64,000 nt of DNA from Streptomyces malaysiense (lineage in GTDB: Bacteria; Actinomycetota; Actinomycetes; Streptomycetales; Streptomycetaceae): the NCBI RefSeq assembly GCF_000980885.2, contig NZ_LBDA02000080.1:62001-126000 (forward strand), read 5' to 3'. Under the pieces are notes generated by a model that saw only the letters and a list, made by a program, of their open reading frames with translations, did not search any database and was not told the DNA's origin. Positions within the stretch are counted from its first letter, which is position 1; each line of letters begins with the position of its first letter. Made by a program: the position numbers and the translations under genes. Below are positions 53,753 through 61,765 of this stretch, piece after piece.

Positions 53753-55069
53753 ATGACCATGACGGGGGATGAGCACGCCAGGGCGCTGACCGGCCCTTGG
53801 TGGTGGCCACGCCGGCGCAGCGCGGTGTTCGACGGCGCGCTGGCGCTGGCGTCCGCGCTGGAGTGCGGCGCGGAGGGGATCGGTTTCGCCCGGGACGCGG
53901 GGATCCCGGTCTGGGCGGGTGTTCTGTTCGGCGCGGTGGCCGGCGTCGTGCTGCTGGTGCGGCGCAAGTGGCCGGTCGCCGTCGTGCTGGTGGCGATCGC
54001 GGTGACCCCGGCGCAGATGGGTTTCCTGCTGGGCATCGTGGGCCTGTACACGCTGGCCGCCGCCGAGGTGCCGCGCCGGGTGATCGGGGCGCTGGCGGGG
54101 ATGTCGTTGCTGGGCACGGCGGTGGTGACGTTCGTGCGGGTCCGGCAGGACATGGCGCGGGGCGATCTGACGCTCGGTGACTGGTTCGTGCCGTTCGCCG
54201 CGGTGGCGACGGCGCTGGGGCTGACGGCTCCGCCGGTGCTGCTGGGGCTGTACGTGGGGGCGCGGCGGCGGTTGATGGAGAGTCTGCGGGAGCGGGCGGA
54301 CAGTCTGGAGCGGGAGCTTCAGCTGCTCGCGGAGCGGGCGGAGGAGCGGGCCGAGTGGGCGCGGGGCGAGGAGCGGACGCGGATCGCGCGGGAGATGCAC
54401 GACGTGGTGGCGCACCGGGTGAGTCTGATGGTGGTGCACGCGGCGGCGTTGCAGGCGGTGGCCCGGAAGGATCCGGAGAAGGCGGTGCGCAATGCCGCGC
54501 TGGTGGGGGACATGGGCCGGCAGGCGTTGACGGAGTTGCGGGAGATGCTCGGGGTGCTGCGGGCGGGGGAGTCGGGCCAGGTCGCGGGCCGGGGTGCGGT
54601 GGGGGTGCCGTTGGCGGCGGTGGGCGCGGCGGCCGCGGCGGCGGCTTCGCGGGTGGCCGAGGAGGTTGGTGAGGGGCCGTGCCTGTCGGAGCTGGATGAG
54701 CTGGTGGGGCAGTCGGCGGCCGCGGGGATGGCGGTGGAGCTGTCGGTGCAGGGGGAGGCGCGGTCGTACGCGGCGGAGGTGGAGCAGACGGCGTACCGGG
54801 TGGTGCAGGAGGCGCTCACGAACGTGCACAAGCACGCGGCGGGGGCGAAGACGCATGTGCGGTTGGCGCACCGGGTGTCGGAGATCGCGATGCAGGTGGA
54901 GAACGAGCCGCCGGTGGAGCCGGGCTCGGCGTCGGCGGCGGGTCTGCCGTCGGGTGGCAATGGTCTGCTGGGGATGCGGGAGCGGGTGCTGGCGCTGGGC
55001 GGGGTGTTCGTGTCGGGGCCGACGGACGCGGGGGGTTTCCGGGTGTCGGCGGTGATTCCGGCGGCTTGA
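53753..55069 (+). CDS. NarL-type sensor histidine kinase (orphan)
   Basis: This 438-residue membrane kinase has four to five N-terminal helices (about 25-165), a coiled coil (about 170-210), the HisKA_3 phospho-acceptor His216 in AREMHDVVAHRVS, and a HATPase domain with the N-box ALTNVHKHA and the glycine box GGNGLLGMRERV. No response regulator gene is adjacent, which is unusual because NarL-type kinases normally have a LuxR partner next door. The LuxR genes at 33.7 and 40.4 kb are the nearest. The start may be ATG 53753 or 53759. Confidence 0.9.
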   Translation: MTMTGDEHARALTGPWWWPRRRSAVFDGALALASALECGAEGIGFARDAGIPVWAGVLFGAVAGVVLLVRRKWPVAVVLVAIAVTPAQMGFLLGIVGLYTLAAAEVPRRVIGALAGMSLLGTAVVTFVRVRQDMARGDLTLGDWFVPFAAVATALGLTAPPVLLGLYVGARRRLMESLRERADSLERELQLLAERAEERAEWARGEERTRIAREMHDVVAHRVSLMVVHAAALQAVARKDPEKAVRNAALVGDMGRQALTELREMLGVLRAGESGQVAGRGAVGVPLAAVGAAAAAAASRVAEEVGEGPCLSELDELVGQSAAAGMAVELSVQGEARSYAAEVEQTAYRVVQEALTNVHKHAAGAKTHVRLAHRVSEIAMQVENEPPVEPGSASAAGLPSGGNGLLGMRERVLALGGVFVSGPTDAGGFRVSAVIPAA

Positions 55070-55132
55070 GGGTGTGGCTTCCCGGGGACCCTCTCTTTCC
55101 CGGTGTTCACCCCTGCCTCTTCCCGTGGGTGC

Positions 55133-55216
55133 CCGGCCTCTGTTCCGTGCTCGCCTCGCCTCTCCGTGCTCACCCGGCCTCTGTTCCGTGCTCGCCCCGC
55201 CTCTCTCCGTGCTCAT
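55133..55216. repeat. ~41-bp tandem duplication at the end of the SUKH-3 gene
   Basis: CCGGCCTCTGTTCCGTGCTC begins a unit at 55133 that repeats at 55174. The second copy has a 2-base insertion and small substitutions and reaches the stop codon of the minus-strand gene. The 143-base gap 55070-55212 holds little else. Confidence 0.75.
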
Positions 55217-55707
55217 CCCGCTGTGAGCCGTGCCGGTTCCATTCCCGTGATGAGGGTGGCCAGGGCGTGGTCGATGTCGGGGCCGAGGTACCAGTCGCCG
55301 GTGTGGTCGAGGGCGTAGACGCGGCCTTCGGTGTCGATGGCGAGGGCGGCGGCGGTGTCGGTCTCGGTGCCGAGGGGGCACAGTTCGGTGCCGAGGGCGC
55401 GGCCGAGGTCGCCGAGGGTGCGGGCGAGGTGGCGGCCTTGCAGGGGGTCGAGGTGGAGTGTGGCGGGGGCGATCTGGCGTCCGCTGCCGCCGGGGGCGAT
55501 GCGCAGGCCGCCGAATTCGGCCCAGGCCTCGACGGCGGCGGGGAAGACGGTGTGCCGGTGTCCGGCGGGTGAGGCGTGTTCGCGCAGGGTGTCGGCCCAG
55601 ATCTCGGCCTGTTTTATGTCCCAGCGTCCGGGTTGCCAGCCGGCGGCGCGCAGGGCGGCGTCGACGGCGACGGGGAAGCGCGTGGTGGAGGTGCGGTCGG
55701 CGTGCAT
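55213..55707 (-). CDS. SUKH-3 domain immunity protein
   Basis: This 164-residue soluble protein is one SUKH-3 domain: AALRAAGWQPGRWDIKQAEI at the start, HTVFPAAVEAWAEFGGLRI in the middle, and LAIDTEGRVYALDHTGDWYL with DIDHALATLITG at the end. SUKH domains (SMI1/KNR4-type) neutralise nuclease and deaminase toxins. It lies 49 bases downstream of a YwqJ-type deaminase gene on the same strand, a natural partner. I saw no secretion signal in either. Confidence 0.85.
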   Translation of the reverse strand: MHADRTSTTRFPVAVDAALRAAGWQPGRWDIKQAEIWADTLREHASPAGHRHTVFPAAVEAWAEFGGLRIAPGGSGRQIAPATLHLDPLQGRHLARTLGDLGRALGTELCPLGTETDTAAALAIDTEGRVYALDHTGDWYLGPDIDHALATLITGMEPARLTAG

Positions 55708-55756
55708 CTGCCCTTCGTTCGTCGTGCTGACGGGGTGGTGCGGGGTGTCCGCGTGG

Positions 55757-56269
55757 TCAGTCGTTGGTGGTGGGGTCGATGACGCGGACGCCGAAGTGGG
55801 AGGTGAGGGCGCTGCACGCGCGGCAGAGGGTGGCGAAGCTGCCGTGCAGGGGGTCGCCGTCCTCGCGTATGCGGCGGGCGGTGAGCTTGGCGTGCTTGAG
55901 GGCCTTGCGGGCCTCGCCGTTGGTCATGGGTCTGCGGGAGGCGCGCTTGCTGCGGGTGGCGTCGGCGGCGGCGAGGTGCCGGGAGATGAGGATGGTCTCG
56001 GCGCAGCGGCCGGTGAAGCGGTCGCGTTGGGCGCTGGGGAGGGTGTCCAGGAAGTCCTGGACGAGGGGGTGCAGGGTGGGGGGCTCCTCGCCGCGGGCGG
56101 CGGTGCCGGTGAGGGTGGTGCCGTGGACGGAGAGAGCGGCGGCGACGGTGGGCAGGATGCCGTCGCGGCGTTGCCGCAGGGTGGGTGCGGTGGGTGCCTC
56201 GGTGCCGCTCCAGTCGATGCGCGGGTCGCCGGCGCGCACGTCGGTACCTCCGGTCTGCAAGGTATTCAT
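55757..56269 (-). CDS. YwqJ-like deaminase-fold protein
   Basis: This 170-residue protein ends in a deaminase-like domain with the zinc-binding pattern Cys89-Ala-Glu91 (GRCAETILISRHL) and Cys149-x-x-Cys152 (TLCRACSALTSHFG). This matches the YwqJ-related group described among polymorphic toxins. The N-terminal 60 residues are Thr/Gly-rich and look disordered. ATG 56269 follows GGGAGGG; the longer frame upstream would cross the divergent promoter. No export signal or toxin-delivery domain is seen, so it may act inside the cell. It is divergent from the WHH-SUKH gene and followed by a SUKH-3 gene. Confidence 0.8.
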   Translation of the reverse strand: MNTLQTGGTDVRAGDPRIDWSGTEAPTAPTLRQRRDGILPTVAAALSVHGTTLTGTAARGEEPPTLHPLVQDFLDTLPSAQRDRFTGRCAETILISRHLAAADATRSKRASRRPMTNGEARKALKHAKLTARRIREDGDPLHGSFATLCRACSALTSHFGVRVIDPTTND

Positions 56270-56462
56270 GTTGGCTTTCCCTCCCCGGGCTGTCCCCCGA
56301 AGGACACAGGGTGCCAAATGCCGTGGGTCGTGCGGAAGCTGGGGCGGTGCGACACGCCCGTGATGGGTGGAGGCGGTCACGGTGGGGTGACGGTTGGTCA
56401 CGGAGGTGGGGTGGGGCGGTGGGTGGCGGTTGTGGTGTGTGTCGCGGGGACGCGGTGGGCCG

Positions 56463-56491
56463 GTGACCGAGGTTCGGGTACCGCTTAGGCT
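56463..56491 (+). promoter_or_regulatory. possible promoter of the WHH-SUKH / tripartite pair
   Basis: GTGACC (56463-56468) and TAGGCT (56486-56491) are 17 bases apart and lie about 60 bases upstream of ATG 56553, in the 283-base divergent gap. Confidence 0.45.
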
Positions 56492-56552
56492 GTCGGCATC
56501 CGCGATGACACCGCCGTTCAGGCATGAGAGAACGCCTCAGGGGGCAACCGCC

Positions 56553-57575
56553 ATGACGACAGGTCGGCTCGGGCTGGGGACACCTCCCGGCCGCCAGGGG
56601 GGACAGGCCGTGCCGCCGAACGCGGCTTACTCTGGGCAGGTCGTGCATTTCCCGGATCCGGTGCGGGCGGCGCGTCACCCCGGTGGGGTGCGGGTCGACG
56701 AGCGGGGTTTCCCGGATTTCTCGCCGTATGCGCGGGTGGCGGTGGAGATCGCGGAGCCGCCGGAGGGGTTCGGTGTCGACGAGTTGCGGCTGACGGACTA
56801 TGTGTCGGCGAACGCGGCGCTGGCGGCGGCGGGGCACGAGTGGTGGGACACGGTGCCGGACGTGGCGACGCCGCACGGCTGGACGTGGCATCACGTGGCG
56901 GGTTCGCGGCGCCTGGAGCTGGTCCCGGTCGATGTGAAGGCGTTGCTGCGGCATCACGGTGGGGTGGCGACGGCGCCGGTGGACCACGGCAAGCGGGGTA
57001 CGCGGCCGTTGCAGGAGACGCGGCCCGCGCATTTCGCTCTGCCGAAGTCGGGTGTGGCGGTGACCGAGGCGCAGGTGCAGGGCGTCGAGGAGGATCTGGG
57101 GTACCGGTTGCCGGGGGCCTATCGTGACTTCCTGAAGGCGGCGGGCGGTTGTGCCCCGGTGGGTACGGCGCTGGTCGCGGACCTGGGGTTGCTGCTGGAC
57201 CAGCCGTTCTTCACGGTGCGGGACGAGGCCGCGGTCAACGACCTGGTCTATGTGAACAAGTGTCTGCGCGACCATCTGACGAAGGACTATCTCGGGGTGT
57301 CGTTCGTGCAGGGCGGGCTGCTCGCGGTGAAGGTGCGGGGCGAGCGGCTCGGTTCGGTGTGGTTCTGCGCGTACGACGATGTGCGGGACGTGGATCCGTC
57401 GTTGCCGCCGGCGGAGCGGGTGGAGCGTCTGCTGCTGCCGTGCGGCGACGACTTCGACGCGTTCCTGTCCCGGCTGGCGGGTAATCCGCCGGAGTTGGAG
57501 ACGGTGGCGAATCTGATGGTGGACGGCGGTTTCGCGCGTGTCGTCCCGGTGACTTCCGGCCCGGTGGGGGAGTGA
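56553..57575 (+). CDS. WHH nuclease-like domain fused to a SUKH domain
   Basis: This 340-residue protein has two parts. Residues ~45-140 match the WHH (HNH/EndoVII-type) toxin pattern: GFPDFSPYARVAVEI, a ...SANAALAAAGHEW segment, W110-T-W-H-H114, LELVPVDVK and RHHGG. Where the family has His after LVP-x-x-x, this protein has Lys129, so a metal ligand may be missing. Residues ~170-335 are a SMI1/KNR4-type SUKH domain (LGYRLPGAYRDFLKAAGG, VNDLVYVNKCLRDHL). Toxin-like and immunity-like folds therefore share one chain. ATG 56553 follows AGGGGG. It is ten bases upstream of the next gene and surely co-transcribed. Confidence 0.8.
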   Translation: MTTGRLGLGTPPGRQGGQAVPPNAAYSGQVVHFPDPVRAARHPGGVRVDERGFPDFSPYARVAVEIAEPPEGFGVDELRLTDYVSANAALAAAGHEWWDTVPDVATPHGWTWHHVAGSRRLELVPVDVKALLRHHGGVATAPVDHGKRGTRPLQETRPAHFALPKSGVAVTEAQVQGVEEDLGYRLPGAYRDFLKAAGGCAPVGTALVADLGLLLDQPFFTVRDEAAVNDLVYVNKCLRDHLTKDYLGVSFVQGGLLAVKVRGERLGSVWFCAYDDVRDVDPSLPPAERVERLLLPCGDDFDAFLSRLAGNPPELETVANLMVDGGFARVVPVTSGPVGE

Positions 57576-57585
57576 GCTGACGGCG

Positions 57586-60333
57586 ATGGTGACGTACGCG
57601 CAGGCGCAGGAGCGCGCCGAGGAGTGGATCAACGGCGATGTGCCCGCGTATCAGCACCGTGAGGTGCGGGTGCGGGAGTTCGAGCTGGGTTTCGTGGTGT
57701 GGGGCGAGGACCGGGCGCAGGGGCCGCGGTCGGACGCGGGTGCGCAGCGGCTGGTGATCGCCCGGGACAGTGGTGAGGCCACGTTGTGGCCGGCGTTGCC
57801 GGTGGGTGAGGTGATCCGCCGGTACGAGGAGGAGTACGGCCGTCCGGACGGGCCGGGGGAGCCGGCGCCGGCGCCGGCCGCGGCGCGGTTGGACCTCAAT
57901 CAGACGTCGTTCCTGCTGACTCCGCCGGAGTGGTTGCAGGAGGCGGCGGACAAGATGGGGATAGGGGAGCGGCGGCCGTCCGCGGATTCCGGTGCCTCGC
58001 CGGGGGCCGGGGCCGCGGGTCCGGGTGTTTCGGAGGGGGCCGGGTTCCCGGCCGGGGGTGATCCGGCGCGGACGCAGGCCGGGCCTTCGGCGGTTCCCGC
58101 CGCCCCCGCGGTTCCCGCCCCTGCGGCTCCGGTGTCTCCTCCCGCTCCCGCTGATGTGCCCGACGGGGCGACCCCGTGGACCGGTACGGACACGAACGGG
58201 GGTGCCGGTGAGGACGACGACCGTTCGGTGCCGTTGCCCGCGACGGTGTTCGCGCCGCCGCTGGGCGGTTCGGACGGCGACGCGCCGCCGGTCTCGGCGC
58301 CGGACGCGAAGACGGCGCTGATGTCGGGCGGCAGCCAGTTGCCGCGTACGGCGGTCGCTCCGGCGTTGGACCTGCCGAATGCGCCGGGCGCGTCGGGTGG
58401 TTCGCCGGTTCCGGGTGGTGCGCCGGTGGCGCCGACGGGGAGTACGCCGCCTCCGTCGCCGGTGCCGGGTGCCCCGGCCTACGACCGTCCGCAGGGTCCC
58501 GGTGCCCCGGTGCCCTCGGGCGGCACGCCTCCGCCGGCCGTCCCGCCGCAGGTTCCGGGCGGCCCGAACCCGCCGGAGGCCGCAAGTGGTTCGGCCGCCG
58601 GTCCCGGTGCGGCCGAGCGTCCGCTCGCGCCGAACGCCGGGGACATCGAGGACGCCGCGACGAGCAAGGCCGCGCCGCCGCCGAGGACGGCGCGCGGCGG
58701 GGTGGGCGCGCCGCCCGAGGGCACCGGTGCCCCGGGTGCGCCGGGCGCGCGTCCGGGTAGCGTGCCGCCGCCCGCGCCGGGTGCGTCCTCGGGCGGGTAC
58801 GTGCCGACGCGTCTCGTGTCCGCGATCGGCCCGGAGGGCCTGGAGGGGCAGGACGGTACGGCGGGCGGTCCCGGCGCGCCGGGCGCCCCCGAGCCGCCCG
58901 CGGCACCCCCGGGCGGCGCCCATCACGCGGCCACGATGCTGGCCGGCCCCGGTGGTCCGGGTCCCGGCGCCCCGCAGCCCCCGGCGGCCCCGGGGACGCC
59001 CGGCGCGCCCGGCGCTCCGGGTACCCCCGGTGCGCCCCCTGTCCCCGGTGCGCCCCGGCCCCCCGCGGCTCCGGGTGTGCCCTCGGCTCCGGGTGCTCCG
59101 CAGCCTCCTGGCGCTCCGCAGTCCCCTGGCGTTCCCGGTGCGCGGGGTGCCGTGCACCAGGCCGAGACCATGCTGGCGGCGCCTCCCGTGGGCGGTCCCG
59201 GCGCGCCCCCGCCGCCGGCCGTGCCCGGCGTCCCCGGTACGCCTCCCGGTGTCCCCGGTACGCCGCCGGGTGTGCCCGGTACGCCGCCGGCGTCTCCGGC
59301 TCAGATGGCCGCCCCCATGCCGGGGCAGCCCGGGGCGTACGGGTATCCGCAGGCCGGGCAGCCGACGGTGGGCCCGGGGTATCAGGCCGTGCTGCGGTAC
59401 CGGGCGCAGGACGGTTCGGAGCAGCAGCTGATCCGGCGTTCGGCGCCGGGTACGCCGCATCCGGAGTGGCAGATCTTCCATGAGCTGCGGTCGATGAACG
59501 TGCCGCCGGACCAGGTGCTGGAGCTGCACACGGAGCTGGAGTCGTGCGAGCTGCCGGGTGCCTACTGCGCGCGGATGATCCGGGAGCAGTGGCCGCAGGC
59601 GCGGATCACGAGCATCGCGCCGTACGGCACGGACCATGCGAGCCGGCAGCAGGGGATGGGCCAACTGCTGGCTCATCAGGGCGAATTGCACCAGGTGGCG
59701 GACGGGCCCGCGCGGCCCGCGCCGGTGCGTGCGCCGTTGCCGCCGGTGCAGGCCGCGCCGCCGGTGCCGCCGGAGACCGCCGGGCAGGAGCTGGCGGCGG
59801 CGTTCGGACCGGGGGTCTTCCGGTTCGAGCAGCAGGCGGTGTCCCGGCAGGGGGTGCCGCCGGTCGTGGCGCACACCCTGGTGGTGGCCGGACTGCCGGT
59901 GGACATGGGCCCGTTCTTCTGGGCGCAGGCGCAGCCGGGCCGTGCGGTGCCGACGCTGGCGGAGCTGGCGGCCGAGCGCGGGGTGCAGCCCGCGGCGGAC
60001 GCGGGGTCGTACCTGGTGATGGGTACGGACTTCGGCAAGGCGCTGTGTGTGCAGTACGGGACGGCGAACATCGTGGCCGTGCCCGTGGAGGCCGGTCCGG
60101 GTGGTGCGCCGGTGCCGCCGCAGTTCGTGAACACGGGGCTGCCGGAGTTCGTGCGCTGCCTGGCGCTGCTGGGCCGGATGTGGCGGCTGCGGTACGGGCT
60201 GAACCCCGAGCAGGCGGGCCGCTGGACCGTCGATTTCCAGGCGCAGCTGGCCGCGTTGGACCCGGCGGCGCTGGGTTCGCCGGAGAGCTGGTGGTCGGTG
60301 CTGCTGGAGCAGATGTGGGACGGGCTGCTGTAG
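57586..60333 (+). CDS. tripartite YrhB-like / deaminase-like / SUKH-4 protein with long Pro-Gly linker
   Basis: This 915-residue protein begins with a YrhB-like domain (1-86: YAQAQERAEEWINGDVPAY, EVIRRYEEEYG). A disordered Pro/Gly/Ala segment of roughly 480 residues follows, partly collagen-like and with repeated HxAxTMLAxP motifs. A deaminase-like domain (about 598-705) has His648-Thr-Glu650, Cys654 and P-G-A-Y-C661. A SUKH-4-type domain (about 735-915) closes with RYGLNPEQAGRW and SWWSVLLEQMWDGLL. Toxin-like and immunity-like folds thus sit in one chain with a flexible tether. There is no export signal. ATG 57586 lies ten bases after the preceding stop. Confidence 0.75.
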   Translation: MVTYAQAQERAEEWINGDVPAYQHREVRVREFELGFVVWGEDRAQGPRSDAGAQRLVIARDSGEATLWPALPVGEVIRRYEEEYGRPDGPGEPAPAPAAARLDLNQTSFLLTPPEWLQEAADKMGIGERRPSADSGASPGAGAAGPGVSEGAGFPAGGDPARTQAGPSAVPAAPAVPAPAAPVSPPAPADVPDGATPWTGTDTNGGAGEDDDRSVPLPATVFAPPLGGSDGDAPPVSAPDAKTALMSGGSQLPRTAVAPALDLPNAPGASGGSPVPGGAPVAPTGSTPPPSPVPGAPAYDRPQGPGAPVPSGGTPPPAVPPQVPGGPNPPEAASGSAAGPGAAERPLAPNAGDIEDAATSKAAPPPRTARGGVGAPPEGTGAPGAPGARPGSVPPPAPGASSGGYVPTRLVSAIGPEGLEGQDGTAGGPGAPGAPEPPAAPPGGAHHAATMLAGPGGPGPGAPQPPAAPGTPGAPGAPGTPGAPPVPGAPRPPAAPGVPSAPGAPQPPGAPQSPGVPGARGAVHQAETMLAAPPVGGPGAPPPPAVPGVPGTPPGVPGTPPGVPGTPPASPAQMAAPMPGQPGAYGYPQAGQPTVGPGYQAVLRYRAQDGSEQQLIRRSAPGTPHPEWQIFHELRSMNVPPDQVLELHTELESCELPGAYCARMIREQWPQARITSIAPYGTDHASRQQGMGQLLAHQGELHQVADGPARPAPVRAPLPPVQAAPPVPPETAGQELAAAFGPGVFRFEQQAVSRQGVPPVVAHTLVVAGLPVDMGPFFWAQAQPGRAVPTLAELAAERGVQPAADAGSYLVMGTDFGKALCVQYGTANIVAVPVEAGPGGAPVPPQFVNTGLPEFVRCLALLGRMWRLRYGLNPEQAGRWTVDFQAQLAALDPAALGSPESWWSVLLEQMWDGLL
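59224..59286 (+). repeat. three 21-bp in-frame repeats (P-G-V-P-G-T-P)
   Basis: Units at 59224-59244, 59245-59265 and 59266-59286 encode PGVPGTP three times inside the linker of the tripartite protein. They are the most regular part of the collagen-like stretch. Confidence 0.85.
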
Positions 60334-60367
60334 CCCGGCCGGCGGGAGCACCGAGGGGACGGTGAAC

Positions 60368-60406
60368 CGCGGCACTCCGCCCGTGACGCGGCGGCGGAGT
60401 GTCGCG
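60368..60406 (+). terminator. terminator after the SUKH cluster
   Basis: A 14-bp stem (60368-60381 with 60393-60406) with one G-U pair, 34 bases after the stop codon. Confidence 0.75.
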
Positions 60407-60487
60407 TTATGAACAGTTAAGCCTGATCCGTCACGATATGCGCGAACTCTTGCTGTCGTGCATGTCCGTCGGAGAGGGGTTCCCGAG

Positions 60488-61375
60488 GTGAGCTGCGCAT
60501 GGATGCCCCCGGACGGCTTCGCGACCGTCCGGGGGCGCGGGTACCGCCCCGAGCAGGTCGACGCTTGTCTGGAGGCGCTGTCCGGGGACCGGGACGCCGC
60601 GTGGGAGCGTGCCGCGCGGCTGACCGTGCTGGCCAAGGACATGGCGGCGGAGGCCGCGCGGCTGCGCGAGGTGGTCTCCCGGCTCCGGCCACAGGAGTAC
60701 GACACGCTCGACGAGGGCGCCCGCCGGCTGTTCCGGCTCGCGCTGGAGGAGGCGCGGCAACTGCGGGAGCGTGCGCGGTGCGAGGCGCGTGAGCGGGTCG
60801 CGCGTGCGGCGGCGGACGCGGAGGGCGTGCGCCTGGCCGCGCGGGAGGACGCGGACGCGCTGCGCGCGGAGGCCGACGAGCGCGCCCGGCGACTCCTGCT
60901 CGCCGCCCGCGCGCAGGCCGACGACCTCCGCGTCGGCGCGCGGCGCGCGGTGAAGGAGGGCCGCAGGGAGTCCCTGGAGGCGCTGCGCGAGGTGCGGCGG
61001 CGCACCGCCGAGCTGCTCGCCGAGCGGTCCCGGGAACAGGCCGGGCACTGGGCCGGCGCCGAGCGCGCGCAGGCCGGGGAGGCGGCGGCCCTGGAGGCGC
61101 GCCAGGCGGAGCTGGTGGCCCGCGCGGAGGAGGAACTGGCTGTCGCGGGGCGGGCCGTGGGGGAGGCGGAGGAGTACGGCCGCCGGTGCGAGGAGGAAGC
61201 GCACGCCCGCGCGGCCGCGATCGTCGCCGAGGCCCACGCCCGCGCCGACCGCATCGCCCGCGAGACGGAGCGGGTCCTGCGCGAACACAGCGCGACCTGG
61301 GACGACGTGCAGGCTCATATGGACCGGGTACGCGGCAAGCTGACGGCGCTGACCGGTCAGGCGGTCGTGGAGTAG
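60488..61375 (+). CDS. coiled-coil protein with DivIVA-like N-terminus
   Basis: This 295-residue protein begins with a short segment (GFATVRGRGYRPEQVDACLE, about 9-28) like the membrane-curvature-binding G-Y-x-x-x-x-V-D region of DivIVA-type proteins. The rest is almost wholly charged heptad coiled coil, rich in Ala, Glu and Arg. Similar Streptomyces proteins are often labelled cellulose-binding proteins and resemble the polarity/filament proteins Scy and FilP. GTG 60488 follows GAGGGG. A role as polar or cytoskeletal scaffold is inferred. It stands alone, with hairpins on both sides. Confidence 0.82.
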   Translation: MSCAWMPPDGFATVRGRGYRPEQVDACLEALSGDRDAAWERAARLTVLAKDMAAEAARLREVVSRLRPQEYDTLDEGARRLFRLALEEARQLRERARCEARERVARAAADAEGVRLAAREDADALRAEADERARRLLLAARAQADDLRVGARRAVKEGRRESLEALREVRRRTAELLAERSREQAGHWAGAERAQAGEAAALEARQAELVARAEEELAVAGRAVGEAEEYGRRCEEEAHARAAAIVAEAHARADRIARETERVLREHSATWDDVQAHMDRVRGKLTALTGQAVVE

Positions 61376-61405
61376 CGGCCGGACGCGGAGCCCGGTCCGC
61401 CCCGG

Positions 61406-61436
61406 GGTGGAGACGAACCCTGAGAACGGGTCCACC
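61406..61436 (+). terminator. terminator after the coiled-coil gene
   Basis: GGTGG (61406-61410) with CCACC (61432-61436) enclose ACCC/GGGT inner pairing. Farther on, the 390-base gap holds a CCCCTAGGGG palindrome (61450-61459), a second hairpin (61485-61509) and a TAGGCT box (61527-61532), then a leader to GTG 61766. Confidence 0.6.
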
Positions 61437-61484
61437 CGAGGGTGGGGGTCCCCTAGGGGTATCTCCGCACAACGGGTCGGGGAG

Positions 61485-61509
61485 GGCTCGTCCCGACGGA
61501 GGACGAGCC
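61485..61509. terminator. hairpin upstream of the ABC transporter operon
   Basis: GGCTCGTCC (61485-61493) pairs perfectly with GGACGAGCC (61501-61509) around a seven-base loop. It may close the upstream gene or be part of the ABC leader. Confidence 0.5.
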
Positions 61510-61765
61510 GGGGCGGGGGCGTTCCTTAGGCTGGCTTTACGCCGCTGGGGGGCGGCCGGCCCGACCGGAGGGGTGGGGTTTTCCCCCTGCCGAAGAGGGG
61601 GCTCCGCACCAGCGCGCCGCACCCTCGTCGGGCGCGAGACTCATCGAAGTGGCCGGGACCACGGACGGCGCGGACAGTACCGCGTACGGACGTGGCCGGA
61701 ACCCGCGTGCACCGGAACACCGGGGCACCGCACACGCATCTGCCGACCGATATAGGAGACATACC

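Noticed and set aside
58900..59300. Secreted collagen-like protein
   Set aside because: The Gly-rich repeats are an internal linker of a protein without any export signal.
57235..61254. A 1339-residue open frame on the minus strand
   Set aside because: It is antisense to the SUKH cluster, is dominated by Arg/Pro/Ser, and has no family motif. Long empty frames are expected opposite high-GC genes.
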